64,000 nt of DNA from Bacilli bacterium (GTDB lineage Bacteria > Bacillota_I > Bacilli_A > RF39 > UBA660): positions 21,428-85,427 of the forward strand of contig JAEDGC010000004.1 of NCBI GenBank assembly GCA_016297695.1, read 5' to 3'. The notes under the pieces were generated by a model. It was not told where the DNA came from. It searched no databases and worked only from the letters and a program-made list of their open reading frames with translations. Below are positions 53,153-62,692 of this stretch, piece by piece. Numbering within the stretch: the stretch's first letter is position 1; each line of letters starts with the position of its first letter. The position numbers and the translations under genes were made by a program.

Positions 53153-54313
53153 ATGTTAGAGTTTATAGAGCAAGAAAAATTAAAAGTAGAGAATATACTA
53201 AAAGAAGATATGGAACACCAAGATAAAAAAATTGATTATATTTTATATAATCCAGATACTATGGAAACAAATATTTTAGCAAGTAATTCAAATGAAGAAG
53301 CAATTGAATTTAGAAGTAGTCAAGATGGCTATAATTATGTTCCTGAATGGGATTATAATTTTGATTATTATATTTATAATTTGTTAGAAGAAGATTGGAA
53401 AATAGCATATATGACACCAGAAGTTCATTATAATATTTGGAACTCTATTTATGAATTATACCCAGAGGATATAGATTATAAAGATGGAGTACAAAATTAT
53501 TTACAATATTGTGTAGATAATGGAATAACAAAAGAATTTTTGGATAAAGAAAATGATTTAGATACACCAAATATTATGGAATATTTTGAGGGATTATCAA
53601 AAAACGAAACTATGAATTATGCAGGTTATGTTATCAAAGCTGAAGATATTAATTGTGAAAAAAGTAATGAAACAATAGTTAGTATATTTAAAAGTAAAAT
53701 AGATTATATCAATGGCAATTATAATGAAAGAATTTCTTTAAATACTATTGGATTAAAACAAAATATTATAGATTATATGGATGAAGTTTATGTTGATAAA
53801 GCAGACATAGAAAGCGAAAAAGGGTATTTCACTTTTGTTTTAGGTTATGATTTATTAAATAAGATGATAAAAAAGTATGATTCGTTAGAATGTGATATAA
53901 ATTATGAATTCTGTCTTAATATTTCAGAGCAATTTCTAAATTCAGATGAATATTCTAATTTTAATCATTCTAGTTTAGAAATGTTAGAACAATGGTTAAG
54001 TAAAAATAAAGATAGAATAGAGTTAGAATATAAAAAAGCAATAGGATATGAGGATAAAGTTTATAATAAAAATATGACGATTATAGATAAAGGAACTAGA
54101 CGAGAACAACCTGTTGCCTTAATTGAAAAATCGCTTAGTGAAATAGAAAAAGAATATATAATAGCATTTAATTATAGAATTAAGGATAATAAGATAGATT
54201 GGGCTTATGGCTATTACTATGATGATAATATACCAAAAGCAAAAGATGATTTTAAAAAAGTTATAAATGGAGAAAATTTATCTAAAACATTTGAAAGAGA
54301 GGATAATTTATAA
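53153..54313 (+). CDS. hypothetical element protein
   Basis: A 386-residue acidic soluble protein, rich in Tyr, Asn, Asp and Glu, with the look of several repeated helical modules (EWDYNFDYYIYNLLEEDWKI; FEGLSKNETMNYAGYVIKAE). No motif recognised. It has AAAGGAGAG before its ATG and lies between channel genes; it may be a regulatory or recipient-directed protein. Its end reads TFEREDNL. Confidence 0.55.
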   Translation: MLEFIEQEKLKVENILKEDMEHQDKKIDYILYNPDTMETNILASNSNEEAIEFRSSQDGYNYVPEWDYNFDYYIYNLLEEDWKIAYMTPEVHYNIWNSIYELYPEDIDYKDGVQNYLQYCVDNGITKEFLDKENDLDTPNIMEYFEGLSKNETMNYAGYVIKAEDINCEKSNETIVSIFKSKIDYINGNYNERISLNTIGLKQNIIDYMDEVYVDKADIESEKGYFTFVLGYDLLNKMIKKYDSLECDINYEFCLNISEQFLNSDEYSNFNHSSLEMLEQWLSKNKDRIELEYKKAIGYEDKVYNKNMTIIDKGTRREQPVALIEKSLSEIEKEYIIAFNYRIKDNKIDWAYGYYYDDNIPKAKDDFKKVINGENLSKTFEREDNL

Positions 54314-54314
54314 T

Positions 54315-54737
54315 ATGGAAGATAGAAGAAAAGTTGAAATGATAAAAAATAAATATCCAATTGGAACAAGGATAAAATTAAATTATATGAATGATGATAA
54401 TGCAGTACCCTGTGGCACATGTGGAATTGTTGAATATGTAGATGATGAGGGACAAATTGGTATGAAATGGGATAATGGTAGAACCTTGTCCCTTATTTAT
54501 GGTGTTGATAGTTTTGAAATTATAAAAGAAAATAACAAAGCAATTTTTAATACTAAAATAGCAAATGATATGAGTCATAATGGAGAAATGGTAGAAATAT
54601 TATCTTTTTCAAAAGGAAAAGATATTTATTCTGACAGATATACTATTAAATTTAAAGATGGTACTATCAAGAATAATATTATGAGTTCTGAACTTAATTT
54701 TGATTATAATAAACAAAAAGATGAAAGGAGTAGGTAA
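54315..54737 (+). CDS. DUF4314-domain protein
   Basis: A 140-residue protein whose first 70 residues match DUF4314: KYPIGTRIKLNYMNDDNAVP, then CGTCGIVEYVDDEGQIGMKW, DNGRTLSLIYGVDSF, an SH3-like beta barrel. The remainder is a second small barrel-like region (MVEILSFSKGKDIYSDRYTI). It starts 1 nt after the previous stop. Common in mobile elements, role unknown. It ends QKDERSR. Confidence 0.75.
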   Translation: MEDRRKVEMIKNKYPIGTRIKLNYMNDDNAVPCGTCGIVEYVDDEGQIGMKWDNGRTLSLIYGVDSFEIIKENNKAIFNTKIANDMSHNGEMVEILSFSKGKDIYSDRYTIKFKDGTIKNNIMSSELNFDYNKQKDERSR

Positions 54738-54739
54738 AG

Positions 54740-55120
54740 TTGGAAGTTAAAATAAATCGTGAGATAAGACAATATACAGAATCAATTTTCTTTGGATTAT
54801 CTATAAGACAATTTGTATTTTCAATATGTGCATGTGGTGTAGCATTAATGCTATATTTTTTATTGCATGAAAAAGTAAATGGAGAAGTAGTTTCTTGGGT
54901 ATGTATTTTAGGTGCTGCACCATTTGCTGCACTTGGATTTATAACCTATAATGGATTACCTGCAGAGAAAATATTTTATTGTTGGATTAAATCCAATATA
55001 TTAACACCAAAAAAATTAGTTAATAAACCAACTAATTATTATTTTGAATTATTAAAGCCAACATATCAAAAGTTGGAAAAGGAGGGATTAAAGAGTGAAA
55101 ACACTAAAAAACTTGTTTAA
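54740..55120 (+). CDS. PrgI family membrane protein
   Basis: A 126-residue protein with the PrgI pattern: the N-terminal VKINREIRQYTESIFFGLSI, then two membrane segments and the C-terminal PAEKIFYCWIKSN. PrgI sits next to VirB4 in Gram-positive conjugation systems, corresponding to VirB3. The start is TTG with AAAGGAG upstream. It overlaps virB4 by 26 nt. Confidence 0.9.
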   Translation: MEVKINREIRQYTESIFFGLSIRQFVFSICACGVALMLYFLLHEKVNGEVVSWVCILGAAPFAALGFITYNGLPAEKIFYCWIKSNILTPKKLVNKPTNYYFELLKPTYQKLEKEGLKSENTKKLV

Positions 55121-57431
55121 ACAAGATAAAGAAAAGTATAAAGTTCCAAAAGGAGTTCAAGATACAATACCAATTTCCAAAGTATGGGAAGATGGTATTT
55201 TTTTATCTGGTAAAAATAAATATTCAAAGAGTTTTGCATTTACTGACATTAATTATACAGTGGCAAGTAGGCAAGACAAAGAGGGTATGTTTTTAGAGTA
55301 TAGCGAATTATTAAATTCACTAGATTGTGGAGCAACTTCTAAAATAACAATATCTAATAGAAGAATTAATAAGGTAGATTTTGAAAAAAGAGTTTTAATA
55401 CCAAAAGAAGATGATGACTTAAATAGATATAGAGAAGAATATAACAAAATGCTATTAGAAAAAGCAACAGGAGCAAATGGTATAGTTCAAGAAAAATATT
55501 TAACAATTTCTGTAAATAAAAAGAATATAGAAGAAGCAAGAAACTATTTTTCAAGAATAAGTGCTGATTTAATTGGAAAGTTTAGTGCATTGGGTTCAAA
55601 ATGTGTAGAATTAGATAGTATTGATAGATTAAGAATAGCACATGATTTTTATAGAGTAGGAGATGAAAATGCTTTCTGTTTTGAATTAAAGGATAGTATG
55701 AAAAAAGGACATAGTTATAAAGATTATATATGTCCAGATACAATGGAATTTGAAAATGACTATTTCAAAATGGGAAACAGATATGGTAGAGTTATATTTT
55801 TAAAAGATTATGCTTCATATATAAAAGATAGTATGGTAGCAGAATTAACTGAATTAAATAGAAACATGATGTTAAGTATTGATATTGTTCCAATACCAAT
55901 GGATGAAGCAGTAAGAGAAGTAGAGAATAGAAGACTAGGTGTAGAAACTAATATTACAAATTGGCAAAGAAAACAAAATGCTAATAATAATTTTAGTGCA
56001 GTGATACCTTACGATATGGAACAACAAAGAATTGAATCAAAAGAGTTTTTAGATGACTTAACAACTCGTGACCAAAGAATGTTTTTATCAGTGTTAACAA
56101 TGGTTCATACAGCAGATACCAAAGAACAACTTGATAATGATACCGAATCACTTTTATCAACGGGAAGAAAACATTTATGTCAGTTTGCAGTATTAAAATT
56201 TCAACAAATGGATGGACTTAATACAGTAATGCCATTTGGAGTTAGAAAGATTGATGTATTAAGAACTTTAACAACAGAAAGTTTAGCAGTATTTATTCCA
56301 TTTAGAGTGCAAGAAATCAATCATACAAATGGAATATACTATGGGCAAAATACGATAAGTAAAAATATGATTATTGCAGATAGAAAGCAACTATTAAATG
56401 GTAATTCATTTATATTAGGTGTAAGTGGTTCTGGTAAATCATTCACGGCTAAAAATGAGATAGTATCAATTATTTTAAGAGACCCCAATGCAGATGTTAT
56501 TATCATCGATCCTGAACGAGAGTACCCTGCACTGACTAATGCTTTAAATGGTGAGGTAGTCAAAATATCAGCAACAAGTAAAAATCATATAAATGCTATG
56601 GCTATTAATAGCGAATATGGAGATGGAGCAAATCCAGTAATATTAAAATCAGAGTTTCTACTATCACTATGTGAACAATTAATAGGTGGAAATAATTTAG
56701 GACCAAAGCAAAAATCTATAATTGATAGATGTACTGCTTCCGTATATAGAAATTATCAACAAGCAAATTATAAAGGTAATCCACCAACATTACAAGATTT
56801 TAGAAAAGAGTTATTAAAACAAGAAGAACCTGAAGCAAAAGAAATTGCACTTGCAATAGAGTTGTTTACAGATGGTTCTCTTAATACCTTTGCTAAACAA
56901 ACTAATGTTAATACCGACAATAGGTTAGTATGTTATGACATATTGGATTTAGGTAAACAACTATTGCCAATTGGTATGTTAGTAGTGTTAGATAGTATTT
57001 TAAATAGAATAACAACAAATAGAAAAAATGGAAGAAACACTTATATATTTATAGATGAAATATATTTACTATTTCAACATGAATATTCAGCAAACTTTTT
57101 ATTTACTCTTTGGAAAAGGGTTCGTAAGTATGGGGCATATTGTACTGGACTTACGCAAAATGTAGAGGATTTATTACAAAGTCATACAGCAAGAACAATG
57201 TTAGCAAATTCAGAGTTTATTATTATGCTTAATCAAGCAAGTACAGATAGAATAGAACTTGCTAAATTACTAAATATATCAGAATTACAAATGGGTTATA
57301 TAACTAATGTAGGAGCAGGACAAGGATTAATTAAAGTTGGTAGTAATCTAGTACCTTTTATTAATAAGTTCCCTAAAAATACTAAACTATACAAATTAAT
57401 GACTACAAAACCTGGTGAAAACGAAGAATAG
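55095..57431 (+). CDS. VirB4-type conjugation ATPase
   Basis: A 778-residue ATPase that energises the secretion channel. Walker A GVSGSGKS (442-449), IIIDPEREYPALTNALNG, Walker B NTYIFIDEIYLLFQHEYSAN and the GLTQNVEDLLQS sensor are all visible. The N-terminal 430 residues are the usual CagE/TrbE-type region. The length is normal. Start GTG at 55095 with GGAGGG, overlapping prgI. Confidence 0.94.
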   Translation: MKTLKNLFKQDKEKYKVPKGVQDTIPISKVWEDGIFLSGKNKYSKSFAFTDINYTVASRQDKEGMFLEYSELLNSLDCGATSKITISNRRINKVDFEKRVLIPKEDDDLNRYREEYNKMLLEKATGANGIVQEKYLTISVNKKNIEEARNYFSRISADLIGKFSALGSKCVELDSIDRLRIAHDFYRVGDENAFCFELKDSMKKGHSYKDYICPDTMEFENDYFKMGNRYGRVIFLKDYASYIKDSMVAELTELNRNMMLSIDIVPIPMDEAVREVENRRLGVETNITNWQRKQNANNNFSAVIPYDMEQQRIESKEFLDDLTTRDQRMFLSVLTMVHTADTKEQLDNDTESLLSTGRKHLCQFAVLKFQQMDGLNTVMPFGVRKIDVLRTLTTESLAVFIPFRVQEINHTNGIYYGQNTISKNMIIADRKQLLNGNSFILGVSGSGKSFTAKNEIVSIILRDPNADVIIIDPEREYPALTNALNGEVVKISATSKNHINAMAINSEYGDGANPVILKSEFLLSLCEQLIGGNNLGPKQKSIIDRCTASVYRNYQQANYKGNPPTLQDFRKELLKQEEPEAKEIALAIELFTDGSLNTFAKQTNVNTDNRLVCYDILDLGKQLLPIGMLVVLDSILNRITTNRKNGRNTYIFIDEIYLLFQHEYSANFLFTLWKRVRKYGAYCTGLTQNVEDLLQSHTARTMLANSEFIIMLNQASTDRIELAKLLNISELQMGYITNVGAGQGLIKVGSNLVPFINKFPKNTKLYKLMTTKPGENEE

Positions 57432-57449
57432 TTTTGAGGAAGTGGCTAT

Positions 57450-59099
57450 ATGGCAGATATCAAAACAAAAGATTTAATAAAAAAAGATGTTAAAGTTTTA
57501 AATAAAGCAGTAGTAGGAACTGAAAAACTAAAAGATAATTTAGTATCAACTAAACAAAGAGTAAGCAATGATATAAATACAAAAGATTCTGCTTATGAAA
57601 CAGGTAGTGATACCATTATAGGAACTTCTGAATATGTGTCTAGTAAAGTTGTAAAAGAAGTTCCAAAATATGGTTCAAAAAATGTTAAAACAACGAAAGA
57701 AAATATTGTTAAATCAAAAGAAAAGTTAAGAGTCATTAAAGAAAAACATGATTTAAGAAAAGAGAGTAAAACAATTAAAAGTACAGGAAAAGGTATCAAA
57801 AACACCACAAAAGGAATAAAGGATTCTAAAAAGGTAGCAAAGGATGCACAAAAGATAGCACGAAATAGTGCAAAAAATGCACGAAGAACATATCAAATGG
57901 CAAAAGAAGCAACTAAAAGGACTATTCAAACAACAAAGGTTGCAATTAAAACAACAATATCAACAATTAAGTTAGCGATAGCAGGAACAAAAGCATTGAT
58001 ATCAGCACTTATTGCAGGAGGGTGGATTGTTTTAGTAATTGTAGTTGTTATATGTATGATAGGACTTTTATGTAGTTCAATATTTGGAATCTTTTTATCA
58101 GGAAGTAAGACAAGTTCTAATTCAATAACAATGACCGATGTTATAGCAGAATGTAATCAAGAGTTTTCTAATAAATTGCAAACTATACAAGACCAAAATC
58201 CTCATGATGATTATATTTTAGATGGAAACATGGCTTCTTGGAAAGATGTGTTAATTATTTATACGGTTAAGCAATCTAATGGGTTAAATCAACAAGAAGT
58301 TGTAACTATTGATAATAGTAAGAAAACTATTTTTAAACAAATATTTTGGGATATGAATGAGATAACCTCAGAGGTTAAAAATGAAACTGTTACTGAACAA
58401 GGAGCAAATGCACTTGAACCACCAAAACAAGTACAAAAAAGAGTTTTGCATATTAAAATCACTTCTAAAAGTATTGATGATATGAAATTAAAATACCATT
58501 TAAATCCTGCACAATTAGACCAAATAAAAGAATTATCTGATGAGCAGTATGCTTCATTATGGAGTGGCGTTATATATGGAGCAGATGAGGGAGAATATAC
58601 AAAATGGAGACAAAAAGGTGCAACCTGGTCAAATATAAAAATAGGTAATACAAGTAGTACAATAGGAGATATAGGTTGTTTAGTAACATCTATTGCAATA
58701 CTAATAGAAAAGTCAGGTGTAAGTACACCTATGGTTCCATTTAATCCAGGAACATTTGTAGAAGCATTAAATACAAAAGGTGGATTTGATGATAAAGGAA
58801 ATTTACAATATGCAGCAGTTAATAAAGCAGTCCCAGAATTTAGATATGTTGGACATGTAGAATTAAGAAATAAAACAAGAGAAGAAAAATTATCATTAAT
58901 AAAACAATATTTTGAACAAGGATATTATTTAGCAGTTGAGGTTAAAGGTGCAACACCAGGTAATCAACATTGGGTTGCAGTTACTGGAATTAATGGTAAT
59001 AATATAATTATTGTTGATCCTGCAAGTAATAGAACTGATATGTGGAGTGCTTATGAATGGAATAAAACTTCACAATTTAATTATTTTAAAGCAAAGTAA
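57450..59099 (+). CDS. membrane-anchored C39-like peptidase of the conjugation module
   Basis: A 549-residue protein. Residues 1-180 are Lys/Thr-rich coiled coil, probably cytoplasmic; a membrane segment follows at about 184-212; the outside part ends in a papain-like C39 domain with Cys410 (GDIGCLVTSIAIL), His507 (NQHWVAVTGI) and Asp523 (IIIVDPAS). In this position related systems carry wall hydrolases (CHAP/NlpC); a C39-type fold could cleave peptide cross-bridges to open the wall for the channel. That role is an inference from position. Confidence 0.8.
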   Translation: MADIKTKDLIKKDVKVLNKAVVGTEKLKDNLVSTKQRVSNDINTKDSAYETGSDTIIGTSEYVSSKVVKEVPKYGSKNVKTTKENIVKSKEKLRVIKEKHDLRKESKTIKSTGKGIKNTTKGIKDSKKVAKDAQKIARNSAKNARRTYQMAKEATKRTIQTTKVAIKTTISTIKLAIAGTKALISALIAGGWIVLVIVVVICMIGLLCSSIFGIFLSGSKTSSNSITMTDVIAECNQEFSNKLQTIQDQNPHDDYILDGNMASWKDVLIIYTVKQSNGLNQQEVVTIDNSKKTIFKQIFWDMNEITSEVKNETVTEQGANALEPPKQVQKRVLHIKITSKSIDDMKLKYHLNPAQLDQIKELSDEQYASLWSGVIYGADEGEYTKWRQKGATWSNIKIGNTSSTIGDIGCLVTSIAILIEKSGVSTPMVPFNPGTFVEALNTKGGFDDKGNLQYAAVNKAVPEFRYVGHVELRNKTREEKLSLIKQYFEQGYYLAVEVKGATPGNQHWVAVTGINGNNIIIVDPASNRTDMWSAYEWNKTSQFNYFKAK

Positions 59100-59100
59100 A

Positions 59101-59132
59101 AGGTTAGCAGTAAAATGCTAACCTATTTTTTT
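59101..59132 (+). terminator. terminator of the transfer operon
   Basis: AGGTTAGCA (59101-59109) pairs perfectly with TGCTAACCT (59116-59124), then seven T. Confidence 0.88.
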
Positions 59133-59143
59133 ATGAAAAAATA

Positions 59144-59152
59144 TGTTATAAT
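59144..59152 (+). promoter_or_regulatory. extended -10 promoter
   Basis: TGTTATAAT at 59144-59152, 40 nt before the ATG at 59192; no clear -35 box. Confidence 0.45.
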
Positions 59153-59191
59153 AGTAGCAATTAGAAATTATTTGATAGGGAGATGTGAAAT

Positions 59192-59851
59192 ATGTCAAAA
59201 GAAATAAATTGGAATGGTGAAAGCTGGATAGTTGATTCAAATACTAAAACAATATATAAAAAAGGTAAAATATATGAAAATGATTCAGAACTATTAACAA
59301 CAGGATTAAAAATTGGTAATTATTCATATAGTAATTTTGGTGATATTATATATTTTCAAAGAAATACTGATAATGAATATTTTAAGGTAGAAAATGATAC
59401 TATTATTAATATTAGTAAAGAAGAATATTTAGAGTATAAAAAAATGAAAAGAATAATTCCTGAAAATCCTGATTCGATAAGATATGTCATGAATTATGTG
59501 ATAGCTATTATATGTGATGACATTTTAAAAAGAGAATATCAATTAAAAACATCAATACCAGTTGATAATTCTAACATAGTCACAGTTGTTTCTAAAAACT
59601 TTTCAGAAATTATAAAATCTCGAATTAAAGAAGTTACAACACATATAATGCTTTATCTTCCAGGTTACATTGACAGAACCCAAGCAAAGAAAGTAATATA
59701 TGATGGTTTTATAAAAACTTTAGATGATAATTCAGAATATATAGAAAATATAGAAAAAAATATTATTCAAGAAAATAAAAATATATTTGATGCATTGGCA
59801 GACCAAATAAAGTCATCAATCGAAAGTAGAAAAAAAATGAATAATTGCTAA
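59192..59851 (+). CDS. hypothetical protein
   Basis: A 219-residue soluble protein. The first 85 residues are strand-rich (INWNGESWIVDSNTKTIYKK), the rest helical (IRYVMNYVIAIICDDILKRE). GGGAGATG precedes the ATG. It stands just after the transfer operon with its own promoter, so it could be element cargo or chromosomal. Family not recognised. Confidence 0.6.
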   Translation: MSKEINWNGESWIVDSNTKTIYKKGKIYENDSELLTTGLKIGNYSYSNFGDIIYFQRNTDNEYFKVENDTIINISKEEYLEYKKMKRIIPENPDSIRYVMNYVIAIICDDILKREYQLKTSIPVDNSNIVTVVSKNFSEIIKSRIKEVTTHIMLYLPGYIDRTQAKKVIYDGFIKTLDDNSEYIENIEKNIIQENKNIFDALADQIKSSIESRKKMNNC

Positions 59852-59873
59852 TTTTGTAAATATTATGTATAAT
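59845..59873 (+). promoter_or_regulatory. promoter for the ABC-F gene
   Basis: TTGCTA (59845-59850) overlapping the previous stop, 17 nt, TATAAT (59868-59873). GAGGTGAT precedes the ATG at 59896. Confidence 0.6.
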
Positions 59874-59895
59874 TGATGAGAAAAGAGGTGATTAT

Positions 59896-61509
59896 ATGAT
59901 AGGTCAAAATATAAGTTTATCTTTTAATCTAGAAACAATATATGAAAAATGTAATTTCAATTTACAAGATAAAGATAAAGTTGGAATAGTTGGTGTGAAT
60001 GGTGCTGGTAAGACAACTTTATTTAAAGTTATTTTAGGTGAACAAGATTTAGATGAAGGAAAAATATCAATTGTTAATAAACGTATTGGTTATTTACCAC
60101 AAGAAATAGTATTAGAAGACAAAAATATAACTGTATTTAATTATTTATTAAGTGCTCGTCCTATTAAGAAATTAGAAAAAGAATTACAAAAGTTATATGA
60201 AGAACTATCAATTTCAGAACCTCTAAAACAAAATAGAATATTAAAAAAAATAGATAATGTTCAGAAACAATTAGATTATTATGATGTATATAATTATGAA
60301 AATATATTATTAACTTTAATTGATAATATGAATATAGATATATCATTATTAGATATGAAATTATGTGATTTAAGTGGAGGACAAAAATCTAAAATAGCCT
60401 TTCTTCATCTGCTTTATTCGAAACCAGATATATTATTATTAGATGAACCTACAAATCATTTAGATGTAGAAACTAGAGATTTTATTGTTAATTATTTAAA
60501 AAAATATAAAGGTATGGTTTTAATAATTTCTCATGATGTTGATTTTTTAAATAAAATTGTCAATAAAATAATGTATATAAATAAATCGACACATCAAATA
60601 AAAGTATATGACGGTAATTATGATCTTTATATAAAAAAATTAGAATTAGAAAAAGAATTACAAGAACGATTAATTGTTAGACAAGAAAAAGAAATAAAAG
60701 AATTACAGTCATTTATTAATAAAACTAAAAATGCATCTGCTACTAATCACAATTTAAAAAGAATGGGGAAAGATAGAGAAAGAAAGTTAGAAAAAAAATT
60801 AGAAGAATTACAAGTAAGGGATAAAATATATGGAAAAATAAATTTAAATATAAAACCAAAACGTGAAGGATCTAGAATTCCTCTTAAAGTTAATAATATA
60901 ACATTTGGTTACAATGAACAAATAAATTTATATAATAACTTATCTTTTGTAATCAATAATCATGAAAGATTTTTAATTGTAGGTAATAATGGGGTAGGAA
61001 AATCAACACTCTTAAAATTAATAATAGGATATTTAAAACCTAAAGAAGGAACTATATGGTATGGTACTAAAACTGATATTGCTTATTATGCCCAAGAATT
61101 AGAATTATTAGATGAAAATAAAAATATTTTAGAAAATGTAGATAATGATAGTTATTCAGAAAAAGAGTTACGTACTATTTTAGGCAGTTTTCTATTTTAT
61201 GGTGAAGATGTTTTTAAAAAAATCAATATTTTATCACCTGGTGAAAGGGCTCGAGTTGCGCTATGTAAAATAATGCTTCAAAAAGCTAATTTATTATTAC
61301 TAGATGAACCTACCAACCATTTAGACCCAGAAACTCAAAAGATAATAGGTCAAAATTTTAAAAATTATGAAGGTACTATAATAATGGTAAGTCATAATCC
61401 ATCGTTTGTAGAAAGTGTTGGTATTGATCGAATGTTAATCTTACCTAAAGGAAAGATTACTAATTATTCACAAGAAAAATTAAAATCATTTAATACTGAA
61501 GAAAGCTAG
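59896..61509 (+). CDS. ABC-F family ATPase
   Basis: A 537-residue soluble protein with two ABC cassettes and no membrane segments. First: GVNGAGKTTLF, LSGGQKSKIAFL, LLLDEPTNHLD. Second: GNNGVGKSTLL, LSPGERARVALC (a variant signature), LLLDEPTNHLD. A charged linker of about 80 residues (about 245-325) is the ribosome-binding P-site linker. ABC-F proteins act on the ribosome, either in normal translation or to protect it from antibiotics; the sequence read by eye does not tell which. A resistance role is worth considering, given its position beside mobile DNA. Confidence 0.9.
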   Translation: MIGQNISLSFNLETIYEKCNFNLQDKDKVGIVGVNGAGKTTLFKVILGEQDLDEGKISIVNKRIGYLPQEIVLEDKNITVFNYLLSARPIKKLEKELQKLYEELSISEPLKQNRILKKIDNVQKQLDYYDVYNYENILLTLIDNMNIDISLLDMKLCDLSGGQKSKIAFLHLLYSKPDILLLDEPTNHLDVETRDFIVNYLKKYKGMVLIISHDVDFLNKIVNKIMYINKSTHQIKVYDGNYDLYIKKLELEKELQERLIVRQEKEIKELQSFINKTKNASATNHNLKRMGKDRERKLEKKLEELQVRDKIYGKINLNIKPKREGSRIPLKVNNITFGYNEQINLYNNLSFVINNHERFLIVGNNGVGKSTLLKLIIGYLKPKEGTIWYGTKTDIAYYAQELELLDENKNILENVDNDSYSEKELRTILGSFLFYGEDVFKKINILSPGERARVALCKIMLQKANLLLLDEPTNHLDPETQKIIGQNFKNYEGTIIMVSHNPSFVESVGIDRMLILPKGKITNYSQEKLKSFNTEES

Positions 61510-61595
61510 TTTATGAAGTGAACCCCATTTTGGACACTTTAAAAAAAGACTAGTTTTGTATAAAATAGAACCTCAAGAAAGGAGGTTCTATTTTT

Positions 61596-61871
61596 ATGTC
61601 TAATAAAAAGTATACTAATGAGTTTAAAAAGAAAGTTATTGAAGAATATGTTTCTGGTAATGAAAGTTTCTATTCCTTAGAAAGAAAATATAATATTTCT
61701 AACTCATCAATAAAAAATTGGTATTATAATTTTTATAAAAAAGGTATTGATTTAGCTACCATAAAAGATAAGCGTGGTAGAAAAAAAGAAGAAGATATAG
61801 ATTATAAAGAAAGATATGAAATATTAAAAAAATACCAAGCCTTCCTAAAGGCACAACGAGAGAGAAAGTAA
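61596..61871 (+). CDS. IS3-family transposase OrfA
   Basis: A 91-residue DNA-binding subunit with a helix-turn-helix (YTNEFKKKVIEEYVSGNESF, then LERKYNISNSSIKNW) followed by a charged helix. AAAGGAGG precedes the ATG. It carries seven A at 61826-61832 in the frame ttA AAA AAA, a textbook -1 slippery heptamer. Slipping there enters an open frame that runs without a stop into OrfB, so the active transposase is probably an OrfAB fusion. Confidence 0.9.
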   Translation: MSNKKYTNEFKKKVIEEYVSGNESFYSLERKYNISNSSIKNWYYNFYKKGIDLATIKDKRGRKKEEDIDYKERYEILKKYQAFLKAQRERK

Positions 61872-62677
61872 CGTTTATAAATTTATATATTAATAAATAT
61901 AAACTTTCAAATATGTGTGCCGTGTTAGAAATAAGTAAAAGAACTTATTATAAATATAGGAACTCAGATGATCCTGATTATTTAGATTATTTAATGATTA
62001 AGAAAGTATTTGATGATTCTAAAGGCACATATGGATATCGTAGGATAACTGAAGGCTTAAAGATTGAATATGGTGTAATATTTAATCATAAAAAAGTGAT
62101 AAGAATAATGCGTAAATACAATATAAAACCTGAATATATAAGAAGAATAAGACCGAATATAGGTTATAAAAGAATAGAAGAAAATATTAAAACTGATTTA
62201 TTAAAAAGAAATTTCAAAACTAATGCTTTAAATAAGGTATGGGATACAGATGTAACATATTTAATATTTAAAGGAAAGAGGTTATATTTATCAACTATAA
62301 TTGATTTGTATGATAGACATGTCGTTTCATATAATATTTCTAAATTTAACGATATTAATTTAGTAATGACTACTTTAAATGATGCAATAAAAAAAGAAAA
62401 AGATGTACATGGTTTGATCATTCACAGTGATCAAGGATTCCAATATACATCTTATCAGTACAAAGCAGTTTGTGAGTCTAATGGAATAACTATTTCAATG
62501 GCTCGAAAAGGAACACCATTAGATGATGCGCCAATTGAATCTTGGCACGCATTACTCAAAAAAGAAACTTTGTACAATAATAATATCACATCTTTACAAG
62601 AATACCAAAAACTTGTAGAAGAATGGATATTATTTTATAACACAAAAAGAATAAAATCAAAAAAGAAATCAATTTAA
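61832..62677 (+). CDS. IS3-family transposase OrfB (DDE integrase core)
   Basis: The catalytic subunit. The ATG at 61913 gives 254 residues, but the same frame is open back to the slippery site at 61832, adding VTFINLYINKYKLSN before MCAVLEISKRTYYKYR, as expected for a fusion product. The DDE residues lie in VWDTDVTYL, IIHSDQGFQYTS and DAPIESWHALLKKE. The C-terminus stops at FYNTKRIKSKKKSI, shorter than forms ending SPxxYR, directly at a terminator, so it is either natural for this subgroup or slightly truncated. Confidence 0.9.
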   Translation: MPSLPKGTTREKVTFINLYINKYKLSNMCAVLEISKRTYYKYRNSDDPDYLDYLMIKKVFDDSKGTYGYRRITEGLKIEYGVIFNHKKVIRIMRKYNIKPEYIRRIRPNIGYKRIEENIKTDLLKRNFKTNALNKVWDTDVTYLIFKGKRLYLSTIIDLYDRHVVSYNISKFNDINLVMTTLNDAIKKEKDVHGLIIHSDQGFQYTSYQYKAVCESNGITISMARKGTPLDDAPIESWHALLKKETLYNNNITSLQEYQKLVEEWILFYNTKRIKSKKKSI

Positions 62678-62692
62678 ATGATTTCTTTTCTT
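62661..62692 (+). terminator. terminator of the insertion sequence
   Basis: AAAAGAAATCA (62661-62671) pairs with TGATTTCTTTT (62679-62689); orfB ends inside it. Confidence 0.7.

Larger units (their letters stand above)
24631..59133 (+). mobile_element. conjugative element (ICE) of Tn1549-like, FATA-type organisation
   Basis: Contiguous genes, all on one strand, encode ParA/ParB, surface cargo, methylase-helicase, primase-like protein, HU, MobC, MOBP relaxase, PcfB, ArdC-like protein, VirD4, Maff2/VirB2-like pilin, VirB6/TrbL-like channel, PrgI, VirB4 and a C39-like peptidase. This set is the Gram-positive conjugation module seen in Tn1549-like elements. The left edge is placed where cwlD is interrupted. 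The right edge is uncertain: it is drawn after the last transfer gene, but cargo to 64 kb could belong to it. No integrase or excisionase is visible. Confidence 0.85.
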
